Assembly (NCBI GenBank): GCA_016190005.1
Contig: JACPRK010000050.1
Location: 1-46,363 of the forward strand
Direction of reading: 5' to 3'
Source: Candidatus Wallbacteria bacterium
GTDB taxonomy: Bacteria > Muiribacteriota > UBA6191 > JACPRK01
Length of the DNA stretch: 46,363 nucleotides
Part shown: one piece after another, positions 36,218 through 43,577 of the stretch
Layout: each line of letters begins with the position of its first letter
Position numbering within the stretch: position 1 is the stretch's first letter
The notes under the pieces: generated by a model
The model's database searches: none
Seen by the model: the letters and a program-made list of their open reading frames with translations, nothing else
What the model was told of the DNA's origin: nothing
Position numbers and translations under genes: made by a program

Positions 36218-36237
36218 CTGCCGGGCACACCCGGCGG
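36218..36237. terminator. Candidate bidirectional hairpin
   Basis: GCCGGG (36220-36225) and CCCGGC (36230-36235) form a stem with a CACA loop, extended by one or two pairs. It lies between convergent genes (sigma-54 activator and receiver). There is no T-run. Confidence 0.35.
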
Positions 36238-36239
36238 GG

Positions 36240-36608
36240 TCAAGCGCCGGGCGCAAGCGCGCGGTGGAGTAGCCGCTTCAGGGTAGCCAGCTCGACGGGG
36301 CGCGCCGTGTAGAAGATGGCTCCCAGACGGCGCACGGCCCGCTCGCGCTCCGGGTCGTGACGGGTGGTCACGAAGCAGACGCGGGAATCGCGCCAGGCAC
36401 CGGCGATCATCTCTAGCACTTGCAAACCGTCCGCATCCGGAAGCGGATCGTCGACGAGTACCAGGGCTCGCGGCGCAGCCATCAGGTGGGGGACCACGTC
36501 GCTTCCGGTCCGGACGCGGTCCAGCCGGGCCCCTTTCGGAAGCGCGGCCCGGAGGGTCTCGGCCAGCGCGTCATCGTTGCTGATCAGCAGCAGGCTCGCA
36601 CGGCTCAT
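36240..36608 (-). CDS. Degenerate receiver-domain protein, 122 aa
   Basis: A single receiver-like fold: LLLISNDDALAETLRAAL gives the acidic pair, and LVLVDDPLPDADGLQVLEMI gives the phospho-acceptor Asp region. VTTRHDP gives the Thr strand. The conserved Lys-Pro is replaced by TARPVELATL, so the activation switch is altered. It may be an inactive or phosphorylation-independent receiver. It is divergent from the Flp-like pilin (86 nt between) and convergent with the sigma-54 activator. No partner kinase is adjacent, but a hybrid histidine kinase lies 1.3 kb away. Confidence 0.75.
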   Translation of the reverse strand: MSRASLLLISNDDALAETLRAALPKGARLDRVRTGSDVVPHLMAAPRALVLVDDPLPDADGLQVLEMIAGAWRDSRVCFVTTRHDPERERAVRRLGAIFYTARPVELATLKRLLHRALAPGA

Positions 36609-36658
36609 GCCGACTCGTCACGCAACACTCGGGCCATCCCAGGCCGGGGGGAGCGAGG

Positions 36659-36687
36659 TTGGCGCCCATGCAGGCGTGTCGTATACT
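36659..36687 (+). promoter_or_regulatory. Candidate promoter of the Flp-like pilin
   Basis: TTGGCG (36659-36664), a 17-nt spacer, then TATACT (36682-36687). The pilin ATG is at 36695, so the predicted transcript start nearly coincides with it. A GGGAG also lies before the ATG, so a longer leader from another promoter is possible. Confidence 0.4.
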
Positions 36688-36694
36688 GGGAGCG

Positions 36695-36844
36695 ATGCTT
36701 CGCAGAACCAGGACGGGTCAGGGCATGGTCGAATACGCGCTGATCGTCTCGATGATGGCGATGGTGATCATCGGGGCCGCCACCGCCGTCGGTCTCGCCG
36801 TGCAGCGCACGCATCAGAAGGCCGCCGATAACATCGATCGGTAG
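36695..36844 (+). CDS. Flp/Fap-type pilin-like protein, 49 aa
   Basis: A tiny type IVb pilin-like protein: MLRRTRTGQGMVEYALIVSM followed by a hydrophobic MAMVIIGAATAVGLAV segment and a short polar tail. If cleaved after Gly8, Glu and Tyr fall at +5 and +6 as in Flp pilins. Flp pilins build adhesive tad pili. No tad or prepilin-peptidase genes are in the window, so the role is unclear. GGGAG lies just before the ATG at 36695. An array of heptamers begins 2 nt after its stop codon. Confidence 0.75.
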   Translation: MLRRTRTGQGMVEYALIVSMMAMVIIGAATAVGLAVQRTHQKAADNIDR

Positions 36845-36846
36845 CG

Positions 36847-36937
36847 TCAGGCTTCAGGAGTCAGGGATCAGGCTTCAGGAGTCAGGCTTCAGGAGTCAGG
36901 AGTCAGGCCTCACTCCTCGAGCCTCGAGCCTCGAGCC
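36847..36937. repeat. Heptamer array of 13 units between convergent genes
   Basis: Thirteen 7-mers in exact register: nine TCAGGNN-type units (TCAGGCT, TCAGGAG, TCAGGGA, TCAGGCC), then TCACTCC and three TCGAGCC. It fills the space between the stop codons of the pilin gene and the dihaem cytochrome gene (stop 36941-36943). Confidence 0.9.
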
Positions 36938-36940
36938 TGA

Positions 36941-37303
36941 CTACGGATTGAAGACGGGCTTCTCGGCGCCGCGGTGGCACATGAAGCAGGTTGCGCGGGG
37001 GCCGTTCGGATCGGTGAAGTACTTCTCGTTGAGGCTGGCGACCAGGTCGATCATCATGCGGGCGTCGCGCTTGTGGTCCTTGTCGTCGGAGCTGAAGTCG
37101 CCCTTGACGTGGCAGAAGTCGCACTTCTTGCCCAGCGCGGCGGCAAAGGTTTTCATCACCTTGACCAGCTCGGGCTTCGCCAGGCCCTTGAGCTTCTGCA
37201 CGTTCTTGAGCTCGCCCAGCTCGTCGGAGTCGGCCCGCGCAGGTCCGGCTCCCGGGCTGCACGTGATGACGAGGGCCACGGCCAGGGGTATCAAGCGTCT
37301 CAA
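36941..37303 (-). CDS. Periplasmic dihaem c-type cytochrome, 120 aa
   Basis: A signal peptide (MRRLIPLAVALVIT ... ARA) precedes two haem-binding motifs, C61-DF-C-H65 (KKCDFCHVKG) and C106-FM-C-H110 (TCFMCHRGAEKP). The spacing and the sequence RDARMMIDLVASLNEKYF resemble the small photosynthetic-reaction-centre cytochrome type (MN or CxxCH family) common in Acidobacteriota. No photosystem genes are present, so it is probably a soluble electron carrier. It is convergent with the pilin gene. The start is ATG 37303. Confidence 0.85.
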   Translation of the reverse strand: MRRLIPLAVALVITCSPGAGPARADSDELGELKNVQKLKGLAKPELVKVMKTFAAALGKKCDFCHVKGDFSSDDKDHKRDARMMIDLVASLNEKYFTDPNGPRATCFMCHRGAEKPVFNP

Positions 37304-37395
37304 GGGGCCTCCTGGAGTTCGCCGGCGAGGACCGCAGTTCCCCCGTTTGCCCTCGCCCGTCGACGAAAACCGGGCCTATTGTACCCACCGGCCCG

Positions 37396-37809
37396 TCAGC
37401 GGGCAAGACCTCTACGACGCCCCAGCTCGCGCTCTACGGCCGCGATGCGCGACTCGATGGTAGCCAGGCGGTTGAGCGCGCCGACCAGCCCTAGCCTGAG
37501 CGAGCCCGCCAGCTGGGCGCGGCCCGGGTCGCCGGAGGCGTTGTTGAGGTGCATCCTCAGATCGGTGGCATCCCGACGCAGCATGCTCTGCTCCCTGAGA
37601 CGTACCTTCAGCTCGAAGCGCAGGTCACCAGCGGGCAGCCGTTCCACGATCGGCAGTCCCGCCAGGACGGCAGCCTCGGGGACGCCGGCCGTCGGAACCT
37701 CGACGGGCAGCGTGCCGACCGGTGGCGCCGGCAACGGCTGGGCGAGAAGCGTCGCAGCCAGTGCGCCCACAAGGAGCATGGCCGCCACGAGCAATCCGCG
37801 TCCCTTCAC
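37396..37809 (-). CDS. Exported coiled-coil protein, 137 aa
   Basis: A signal peptide (MKGRGLLVAAMLLVGALAAT, then LLAQ) is followed by a Pro-rich stretch and then a long charged helical region (LRLGLVGALNRLATIESRIA, AVERELGRRRG), probably a coiled coil. No family was recognised. It is divergent from the hybrid kinase gene (102 nt between starts). Confidence 0.7.
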   Translation of the reverse strand: MKGRGLLVAAMLLVGALAATLLAQPLPAPPVGTLPVEVPTAGVPEAAVLAGLPIVERLPAGDLRFELKVRLREQSMLRRDATDLRMHLNNASGDPGRAQLAGSLRLGLVGALNRLATIESRIAAVERELGRRRGLAR

Positions 37810-37911
37810 AGCACCAGTCTAGCGCCGCCAGGCCCGGTCCGCTACCGGGAAATTTCGTCCGCGACCCGTGCGCCTGTGTAGTAGACTCAGCCCGACTCGT
37901 CCGGAGGAAGC

Positions 37912-39822
37912 ATGTCAAAAGGTCAGATGCTGGTCGTGGATGACGAAGAGCGCATCCTCGAGCTGTTCAAGGGAATCTTCGCGGGCACCTACGACGTCTA
38001 CACGGCGACGTCGGGCCCGGGAGCCCTGGAGCTCTTGGGCAAGCACCCCATCCACGTTCTGCTGGCTGACTACCACATGGAGGGGATGACGGGCAGCGAG
38101 CTGCTCGTCAAGGTCCGGGAGCAGTACCCCAACATCGTCCGGCTGCTCATCACCGGGTACCCCGACATCGAGGCGCTGGCCGATGCCATCAACCGCGGGC
38201 AGATCTACGGCTTCATCCGCAAGCCCTGGGAGGTCGGCGAGCTTCGCATCATGCTGAAGCACGCCCACGACCACTACGTGGTGATGGAAGAGAACCGCAC
38301 ACTCACCCGCGAGCTGAAGAAGGACAATTTCTCGCTCCACAACATCTTCGCCAGCCTCGCCAGCGGCCTGATGGTCATCGATACCAGCCTCCGCATCTAC
38401 CTCGTCAACCCCGCCGGCGCCAAGCTCTTCGGCCTCGATGCCGAGGACGCCAAAGGCCGCAGCGTGCTCGACTTTCCGACGCTGGCTCCGCTCTTGCCCG
38501 TGGTGAAGGAGACCATCCAGCAGAAGTCGAACCAGGACTACCAGGAGATGGAGGTCGAGTCCGACGGCGAGACTCGCACGATCGGCCTGGGAACGGCGCT
38601 GATCGGCTTCGGAACGCACCCCCTCTACGGCGACGACTCGTCGCTGCAGGGCGTCATCGTGCTCTGCCGCGACATCACCGAAAAGAAGCGGTTGGAACAG
38701 CAGCTGATCCACTCCGAGAAGCTCGCGGCCATCGGTCTCTTGGCGGGCGGCGTGGCCCACGAGATCAAGAATCCCCTCTCCGTCATCCTCGGCTACACGG
38801 AGCTTCTGCTCGAGAGCAAGCCCGACGACAAGACGATGACCGAGAGCCTTCAGAAGATCCAGCGGCAGGCGGAGCGCTGCCGCAACATCGTCGGCAACCT
38901 CCTCAAGTTCTCCCGCAAGTCCGACGTCGACGTGGTGCCGATCAACGTCAACCAGACGCTGGCCGAGACCCTCGAACTGCTCGGCAAGCAGCTGCTGGTG
39001 CAGAACATCAAGGTGGAGCAGGATTACAGCTCCATGCTGCCGCCCTTCTGGGGCAACGAAAGCGAACTTCAGCAAATCTTCTTCAACCTCATCGTCAACG
39101 CCAAGGATGCCATGGAGAAGACCGGCGGCGTCCTGATGGTCAAGACGATCAACGGCGAGAGCTACATCAAAGTCGTCATCGGCGACACGGGACCCGGAAT
39201 CCCGCCCGACGTCGCCAAGAAGATCTTCAGCCCCTTCTTCACGACCAAGGCCGCCGGCAAGGGCACCGGGCTGGGGCTTTCGATCGTCCAGAGCATCATC
39301 GACAAGTACCGGGGCACCATCACGCTCGACACCAAGCCGGGTGAGGGCACCGCGTTCGCCATCACGCTTCCGAAGGGCGAGGGCGGTCAGGTCAAGCCCA
39401 AGTCCGAGGAGATGCAGCTGGTCTCGGAGGACCAGGAGCGGCTGCGCGTCATGCTGGTCGACGACGAGGACGACATCCGTGCGCTCTGCAAGGAGATCTT
39501 CCTCAACGACAACCATATCGTCACGGAGTTCTCCAGCGGGTTCGACGCCATCGAGGCCGTCAGGACTGACAAGGTCGACATCATCTTCCTGGACCTCAAG
39601 ATGCCGAAGATCAGCGGCATCGACACCTTCAAGCGCATCAAGGCGATCAACCCAGCCGTCCCGGTCGTCATCGTTACCGGCAGCCTCGAGGACTCCATGG
39701 CCAAGGAAGTCTTCGGCCTCGACGCCTTCGACATCATCGACAAGCCCTTCAAGGTCGCCGACCTGAAGAAGGTCATCAAGAAGTTCAACCTCCTCAAGGG
39801 CAAGCGGTCAGGGCAGGGGTGA
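37912..39822 (+). CDS. Hybrid histidine kinase, REC-PAS-HK-REC
   Basis: Order of domains: receiver (residues 5-118; Asp53 in LLADYHMEG; Lys in FIRKPWEVG) and PAS (about 140-250, LASGLMVIDTSLRIYLVNPA). HisKA follows with His283 in GGVAHEIKNPLSVILGYTEL, then HATPase (NELQ-type FFNLIVNAKDAMEK, GDTGPGIPP, GKGTGLGLSIV). A second receiver ends the protein (about 510-636; Asp561 in FLDLKMPK; Lys in IIDKPFK). All phosphotransfer residues are present. No transmembrane segment is visible, so it is a cytoplasmic sensor. The first receiver may accept a phosphate from another kinase. A GGAGGAAG ribosome site precedes the ATG. Its TGA stop codon is part of the first repeat unit downstream. Confidence 0.94.
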   Translation: MSKGQMLVVDDEERILELFKGIFAGTYDVYTATSGPGALELLGKHPIHVLLADYHMEGMTGSELLVKVREQYPNIVRLLITGYPDIEALADAINRGQIYGFIRKPWEVGELRIMLKHAHDHYVVMEENRTLTRELKKDNFSLHNIFASLASGLMVIDTSLRIYLVNPAGAKLFGLDAEDAKGRSVLDFPTLAPLLPVVKETIQQKSNQDYQEMEVESDGETRTIGLGTALIGFGTHPLYGDDSSLQGVIVLCRDITEKKRLEQQLIHSEKLAAIGLLAGGVAHEIKNPLSVILGYTELLLESKPDDKTMTESLQKIQRQAERCRNIVGNLLKFSRKSDVDVVPINVNQTLAETLELLGKQLLVQNIKVEQDYSSMLPPFWGNESELQQIFFNLIVNAKDAMEKTGGVLMVKTINGESYIKVVIGDTGPGIPPDVAKKIFSPFFTTKAAGKGTGLGLSIVQSIIDKYRGTITLDTKPGEGTAFAITLPKGEGGQVKPKSEEMQLVSEDQERLRVMLVDDEDDIRALCKEIFLNDNHIVTEFSSGFDAIEAVRTDKVDIIFLDLKMPKISGIDTFKRIKAINPAVPVVIVTGSLEDSMAKEVFGLDAFDIIDKPFKVADLKKVIKKFNLLKGKRSGQG

Positions 39823-39951
39823 GGCTTGAGGCTTGAGGAGTGAGAGCAGACTCCTGATCCCTGAGGCCTGATCCCTGACTCCTGATCCCTGAGGCCTGAA
39901 GCCTGATCCCTGAGGCCTGAGGCCTGAAGCCTGATCCCTGAGGCCTGAGGC
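39820..39951. repeat. Heptamer array of 18 units, overlapping a stop codon
   Basis: Four TGAGGNN-type units (39820-39847) begin with the stop codon of the kinase gene. After a 6-nt gap, 14 units of CTGANNN (CTGATCC, CTGAGGC, CTGAAGC, CTGACTC) run from 39854 to 39951. The next bases (39952-39954) are the stop codon of the convergent protease gene. The first four units are partial complements of units in the second part. Confidence 0.9.
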
Positions 39952-41532
39952 CTAGAAAAACAGCTGCAGGCCGAAGGCGGCGACGAGGCCGACCACTAGC
40001 ATCAGGACGCCGCGAGCCAGGCGGGTCTTTACGGCGTCGGAGCCTGTCGAGGGGGCGGGCCGCACGACGGGCGTCGGGGCGGGGGCGGGAGCCACGGCGG
40101 CGCTAGCAGCGGTCACGGATGCCAGGGCATCGACTCTGCCCAGGCCGAAGCGCGTGTCCTTGCCGGGCTCACCCAGGTCGACGGCGCCTGTGATCAACAG
40201 CCGCTCGATCTCGGAGGCGGTGGCGCGGGGCCGGGCCTGCTTGATCAGGGCCGCGATACCGGCGACAACCGGGCAGGCCATCGAGGTGCCGTTCAAGGAA
40301 CGCATCTGGCCGCCGGGCGCGGTGCTGAGGATGCCGTGACCGGGGGCCGCGAGATCGGGCTTCGTGTAGGTGACGCCGTTCCAGGTGGTCTCGGCGCCGG
40401 TGGAGAAACCGGGAGCCGCGTCGGCGAGGTCGGTCGCCCCGACGGCCAGCGCCGTGGGATAGGCAGCTGGGATGATCTCGGCGCCGGGACCCGCGTTGCC
40501 GGAAGCAAAAACCGGAAGCATATCCGCGTCGCGCCAAGCCTGCACTGCGTCCCAGAAGAAGGTGTCTTCGCTGCCGATGTCCTTCATCTGCTTCCGATCG
40601 ACGCCCCAGGAGCAGCTCACGATGGCCGGCCGGTCGTTGGTGCTGGGATTACCGTCCGGGTCCAGCATCCACTGCATCGCGGCCAGCAACTTGGAGAGCT
40701 CGCCGCTTCCTTCCGCGTCGAGCGCCTTGGCCACGATCAGCCGCGCACCCGGCGCCACGCCGATGCCGTCGCCGCCGGCGCAGATGCTGCCGGCCGTGTG
40801 CGTACCGTGTCCCTCGTCGTCGTAGGCCGCGGTCTTTCCGTTGACGAAGTCCTTGAAACGCAACACTCGTCCGTCGAGGGCCGGGTGGGCTGCATCGACG
40901 CCGGTGTCGATGTGGCCGATCACGACGCCCTCGCCGCGCCCGCCGAACTTCGACCACGCCTCGCGGGCGCGGACCTTGTCGACGGCCCAGCTGCTGCCGG
41001 CTGCCAGCGCCGAGGCGCCGGCCTTGCGCAGGAGCTCCTGGCGAGGGATGGCCTGGATGCGAACGTCACGGTAGATGCGCTCCACGTCCGACCGCCCCGC
41101 CAGCTCACGGATCAGCGCCGGATCGGCATCGACGAGCACGGAGTTGGCGATCCAGAGCTCCTGGGCCCTCGGCGTCGGCGCAGCCGGTACGACCGAGGCG
41201 CGCACGCCCGGGGCCAGCGGGGTGGCCTTGAAGCTTGCCAGCGGCCGCGAAGCCAGCTCGGAGAGAAGCACCGCGGCGGCCCGGCGGGCCTCTTCGCGTC
41301 GCAAAGCCATCCGTACGGCCGCATCCGCCGCCGAAAGCTGTCCCACCGGGGCGCTCCCGCGCTGACCCCGCATCCGGATCAATACCCGCACCGTCGAAGC
41401 CCCGGACCCGAGAGCCCTCTGGACTGCCGGCGTCAACTTCTGGCGAGCGGGACTCCAGGATTCCTGGGCGCTCGCGGACGCGAGGCCAAGTGCGGCTGCC
41501 AGCAGCAGGGTCCAGGAGCGGGTGAACGTCAT
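39952..41532 (-). CDS. Subtilisin-like serine protease, exported
   Basis: A signal peptide (MTFTRSWTLLLAAALGLASA) precedes a propeptide of about 160 residues. The S8 catalytic triad is Asp209 (GHIDTGVDAAHPALDG), His242 (EGHGTHTAGS) and Ser417 (NGTSMACPVVAG). Oxyanion Asn346 is in ASGNAG. After a Pro/Ala linker the last 20 residues are hydrophobic (GVLMLVVGLVAAFGLQLFF), suggesting a C-terminal membrane anchor or sorting signal. It would be secreted or cell-surface attached. The ATG at 41532 was chosen because it begins the signal peptide; an open frame extends upstream without one. It is divergent from the AsmA-like gene. Confidence 0.93.
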   Translation of the reverse strand: MTFTRSWTLLLAAALGLASASAQESWSPARQKLTPAVQRALGSGASTVRVLIRMRGQRGSAPVGQLSAADAAVRMALRREEARRAAAVLLSELASRPLASFKATPLAPGVRASVVPAAPTPRAQELWIANSVLVDADPALIRELAGRSDVERIYRDVRIQAIPRQELLRKAGASALAAGSSWAVDKVRAREAWSKFGGRGEGVVIGHIDTGVDAAHPALDGRVLRFKDFVNGKTAAYDDEGHGTHTAGSICAGGDGIGVAPGARLIVAKALDAEGSGELSKLLAAMQWMLDPDGNPSTNDRPAIVSCSWGVDRKQMKDIGSEDTFFWDAVQAWRDADMLPVFASGNAGPGAEIIPAAYPTALAVGATDLADAAPGFSTGAETTWNGVTYTKPDLAAPGHGILSTAPGGQMRSLNGTSMACPVVAGIAALIKQARPRATASEIERLLITGAVDLGEPGKDTRFGLGRVDALASVTAASAAVAPAPAPTPVVRPAPSTGSDAVKTRLARGVLMLVVGLVAAFGLQLFF

Positions 41533-41598
41533 GCGCGATGGGCCTCCTCGAAAGTTCGCAAAATTATGAGAACAGGGGACCGAAGCGTCAAGCCGGAA

Positions 41599-41627
41599 AC
41601 TGGCGATTTCGAGACGGCTGCTATAAT
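41599..41627 (+). promoter_or_regulatory. Candidate promoter of the AsmA-like gene
   Basis: A perfect TATAAT lies at 41622-41627. The -35 box at the normal distance is poor (ACTGGC). The GTG start at 41637 is only 9 nt away, so the transcript would have almost no leader. Confidence 0.45.
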
Positions 41628-41636
41628 GCTGGCGGC

Positions 41637-43577
41637 GTGACACAGAGGACGCGAAAGCTCATGATCGGGGGCGTCGCGCTGGCCGTGCTGGGCGCAGCCA
41701 TCGCCGGCGGCGTCGCCTTTTTCGTCATCTCGAAGATTCAGGACCCGGCCCTGGTCGGCACGCTGGTGCAGGACCTCCTGAAACCACTCTTCCCGGCCAA
41801 GATAGAGATCAAGGAGATTGTCTACAGGCCGCTGGCCCAGGGCGAGGCGACCGGGGTCTCCGCCTTCCACACCGGCTTCCCGGAGAAGCCCCTCTTCAAG
41901 TGCGAAAAGCTGGCCCTGGGACTGAAACCCAAGGAGCTGCGCACGGGCAACCTCGTCCTGACGCACGTCAAGCTGAATGGCTGGCAGCTCAACATCGTCC
42001 GAAACCCGGACGGTAGCATGAACCTGCCGGCGGCCCTCATGCGGCGGGCGGCCGTAAGCCTGCCGGACCTTTCGACGGCAATGTTGGCAACGGCCGGCTT
42101 CATGGCGGGCAAGCAGCTGGCCGTGGAGCTGATCGAGCTCGAGAACGGCGAAATCTCGTTCGAAGACAAGCTGCTCGGCCAGACGTTCAAGTGGAGCGCC
42201 ATCAAAGGGCGCGGTGCCCTCAAGGACGGACAGATCGGTTTCGAATCGGTCGAGGGGAAGCTGCTCGAATCGATGCCGCTCACCTGGCGGGGCCAGTTCG
42301 GGCTTCCGCCGCAGCCTTCGGTCAACGGCTCGCTACAGCTGGCCGGCCTCGATCTCAAAGTCCTGCAGTCGAAGGTACCGTTCCTGGCAGGCTGGACCTC
42401 GATGGGGGCCCCTCCCTGGTCGGGCGCCATCAGGATCAACACCTCCATCCAGTGGAGCTCTGGCGGGGGGGGCGAGCTCAAGACGGACCTCCAGTTCGAG
42501 CAAGCCAGCGTGAGCGAGCCCTTCCTGACCCGACAGTCGCTCGGCATATCGAGCGGAACGGGCAAGATCCAGGCGAAGCTCGCGCCCGGTCAGGGAATCG
42601 CCGGCTCCTTCGAGTTGACGCTCGGAAAGACCAACGTCACGCCGCTAGGGCCGGGTGTCATGCTTGCCTTCGACGGCCTCAACGTCGCCGCGGACTTCGA
42701 CGGTCCGACGATCGTCCTGAAGACCTGCGAAGGCAATCTGCTCGGGGGACAGTTGACCGCCAAGGGCACCCTGCAGGGACTGTTCGGCGAGCTCGATGTG
42801 ACCGCGGCGCGACTGCCGATAGAGCCGCTGCTGGCCAAGACCACGGTCATGAAGGACCACCCGTGGGCGCGAGGCGCCATCGTGCAGAAGGCCGCGGGGA
42901 GGTTCGGCGTGGGACAGCTCAGCTTCTCGGAGCTCGACATCATGGTGGCCGGTTCGAACGTGAAAGGCAGCGGAACGGTCCGAGCCTCAGACGGGGGCGG
43001 CTATGAGCCGGTCGACGTCAACGGAACGGCGGAGCTGGACGGCACCACGCTCGGGATGCTCTTCGGATTCGAGAACCCGGGCCGGGTGACGGGCAAGGCG
43101 AGCGTGAAGTTCGCGGTGAAGCCCAACGCCTTCACGGCGGAGTTCCGGTCTGGGGACTTCGCCATCCAGGGCGGCCACCCGGAGCTCAACTTCCGGGCGC
43201 TGGCGGCCAACTTCAACGGTCTTCGCCAGCAGAGGGACGGCAAGTCGCAGGTCGCCTGGTCAGCCAACGTACGGTCCGGCTCCTTCACGATGCTGTGGCC
43301 CGCTCTGCTGAAGGCGGCATCGCTCCCGGTCGAGGGACCGGTGAAGATGGACAGCGGCGAAGGCGCACTGATGTTCGACGCCCAGGGGCTCCATGTGCTG
43401 AACTTGAGATGCTCCAGCCCCCAGGTGACGCTCTCCGGCAAGCTCCTGATCGACCCCGCAGCGCGGCTTTCCGGCGAGCTCGACATGGAGGCCTACTCGG
43501 TTCCCGGCGTGCCGGCAGTCCGCAACTCGTCGGTGGTCTCCGGCACGATCGCGGCGCCTGAGCTCACGCCGCGATGA
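41637..43577 (+). CDS. AsmA-like membrane-anchored protein, 646 aa
   Basis: One N-terminal transmembrane helix (LMIGGVALAVLGAAIAGGVA, then FFVIS) is followed by a long beta-rich region typical of AsmA-family proteins (VKLNGWQLNIVRNPDGSMNL, IKGRGALKDGQIGFESVEGK). The protein ends near VSGTIAAPELTPR. Members transport or organise lipids in the outer membrane or envelope. The start is GTG 41637 (MTQRTRKLMIGGV); ATG 41661 is an alternative. Its stop overlaps the UbiB-family start (ATGA), a coupled pair. Domain boundaries are uncertain. Confidence 0.8.
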   Translation: MTQRTRKLMIGGVALAVLGAAIAGGVAFFVISKIQDPALVGTLVQDLLKPLFPAKIEIKEIVYRPLAQGEATGVSAFHTGFPEKPLFKCEKLALGLKPKELRTGNLVLTHVKLNGWQLNIVRNPDGSMNLPAALMRRAAVSLPDLSTAMLATAGFMAGKQLAVELIELENGEISFEDKLLGQTFKWSAIKGRGALKDGQIGFESVEGKLLESMPLTWRGQFGLPPQPSVNGSLQLAGLDLKVLQSKVPFLAGWTSMGAPPWSGAIRINTSIQWSSGGGGELKTDLQFEQASVSEPFLTRQSLGISSGTGKIQAKLAPGQGIAGSFELTLGKTNVTPLGPGVMLAFDGLNVAADFDGPTIVLKTCEGNLLGGQLTAKGTLQGLFGELDVTAARLPIEPLLAKTTVMKDHPWARGAIVQKAAGRFGVGQLSFSELDIMVAGSNVKGSGTVRASDGGGYEPVDVNGTAELDGTTLGMLFGFENPGRVTGKASVKFAVKPNAFTAEFRSGDFAIQGGHPELNFRALAANFNGLRQQRDGKSQVAWSANVRSGSFTMLWPALLKAASLPVEGPVKMDSGEGALMFDAQGLHVLNLRCSSPQVTLSGKLLIDPAARLSGELDMEAYSVPGVPAVRNSSVVSGTIAAPELTPR

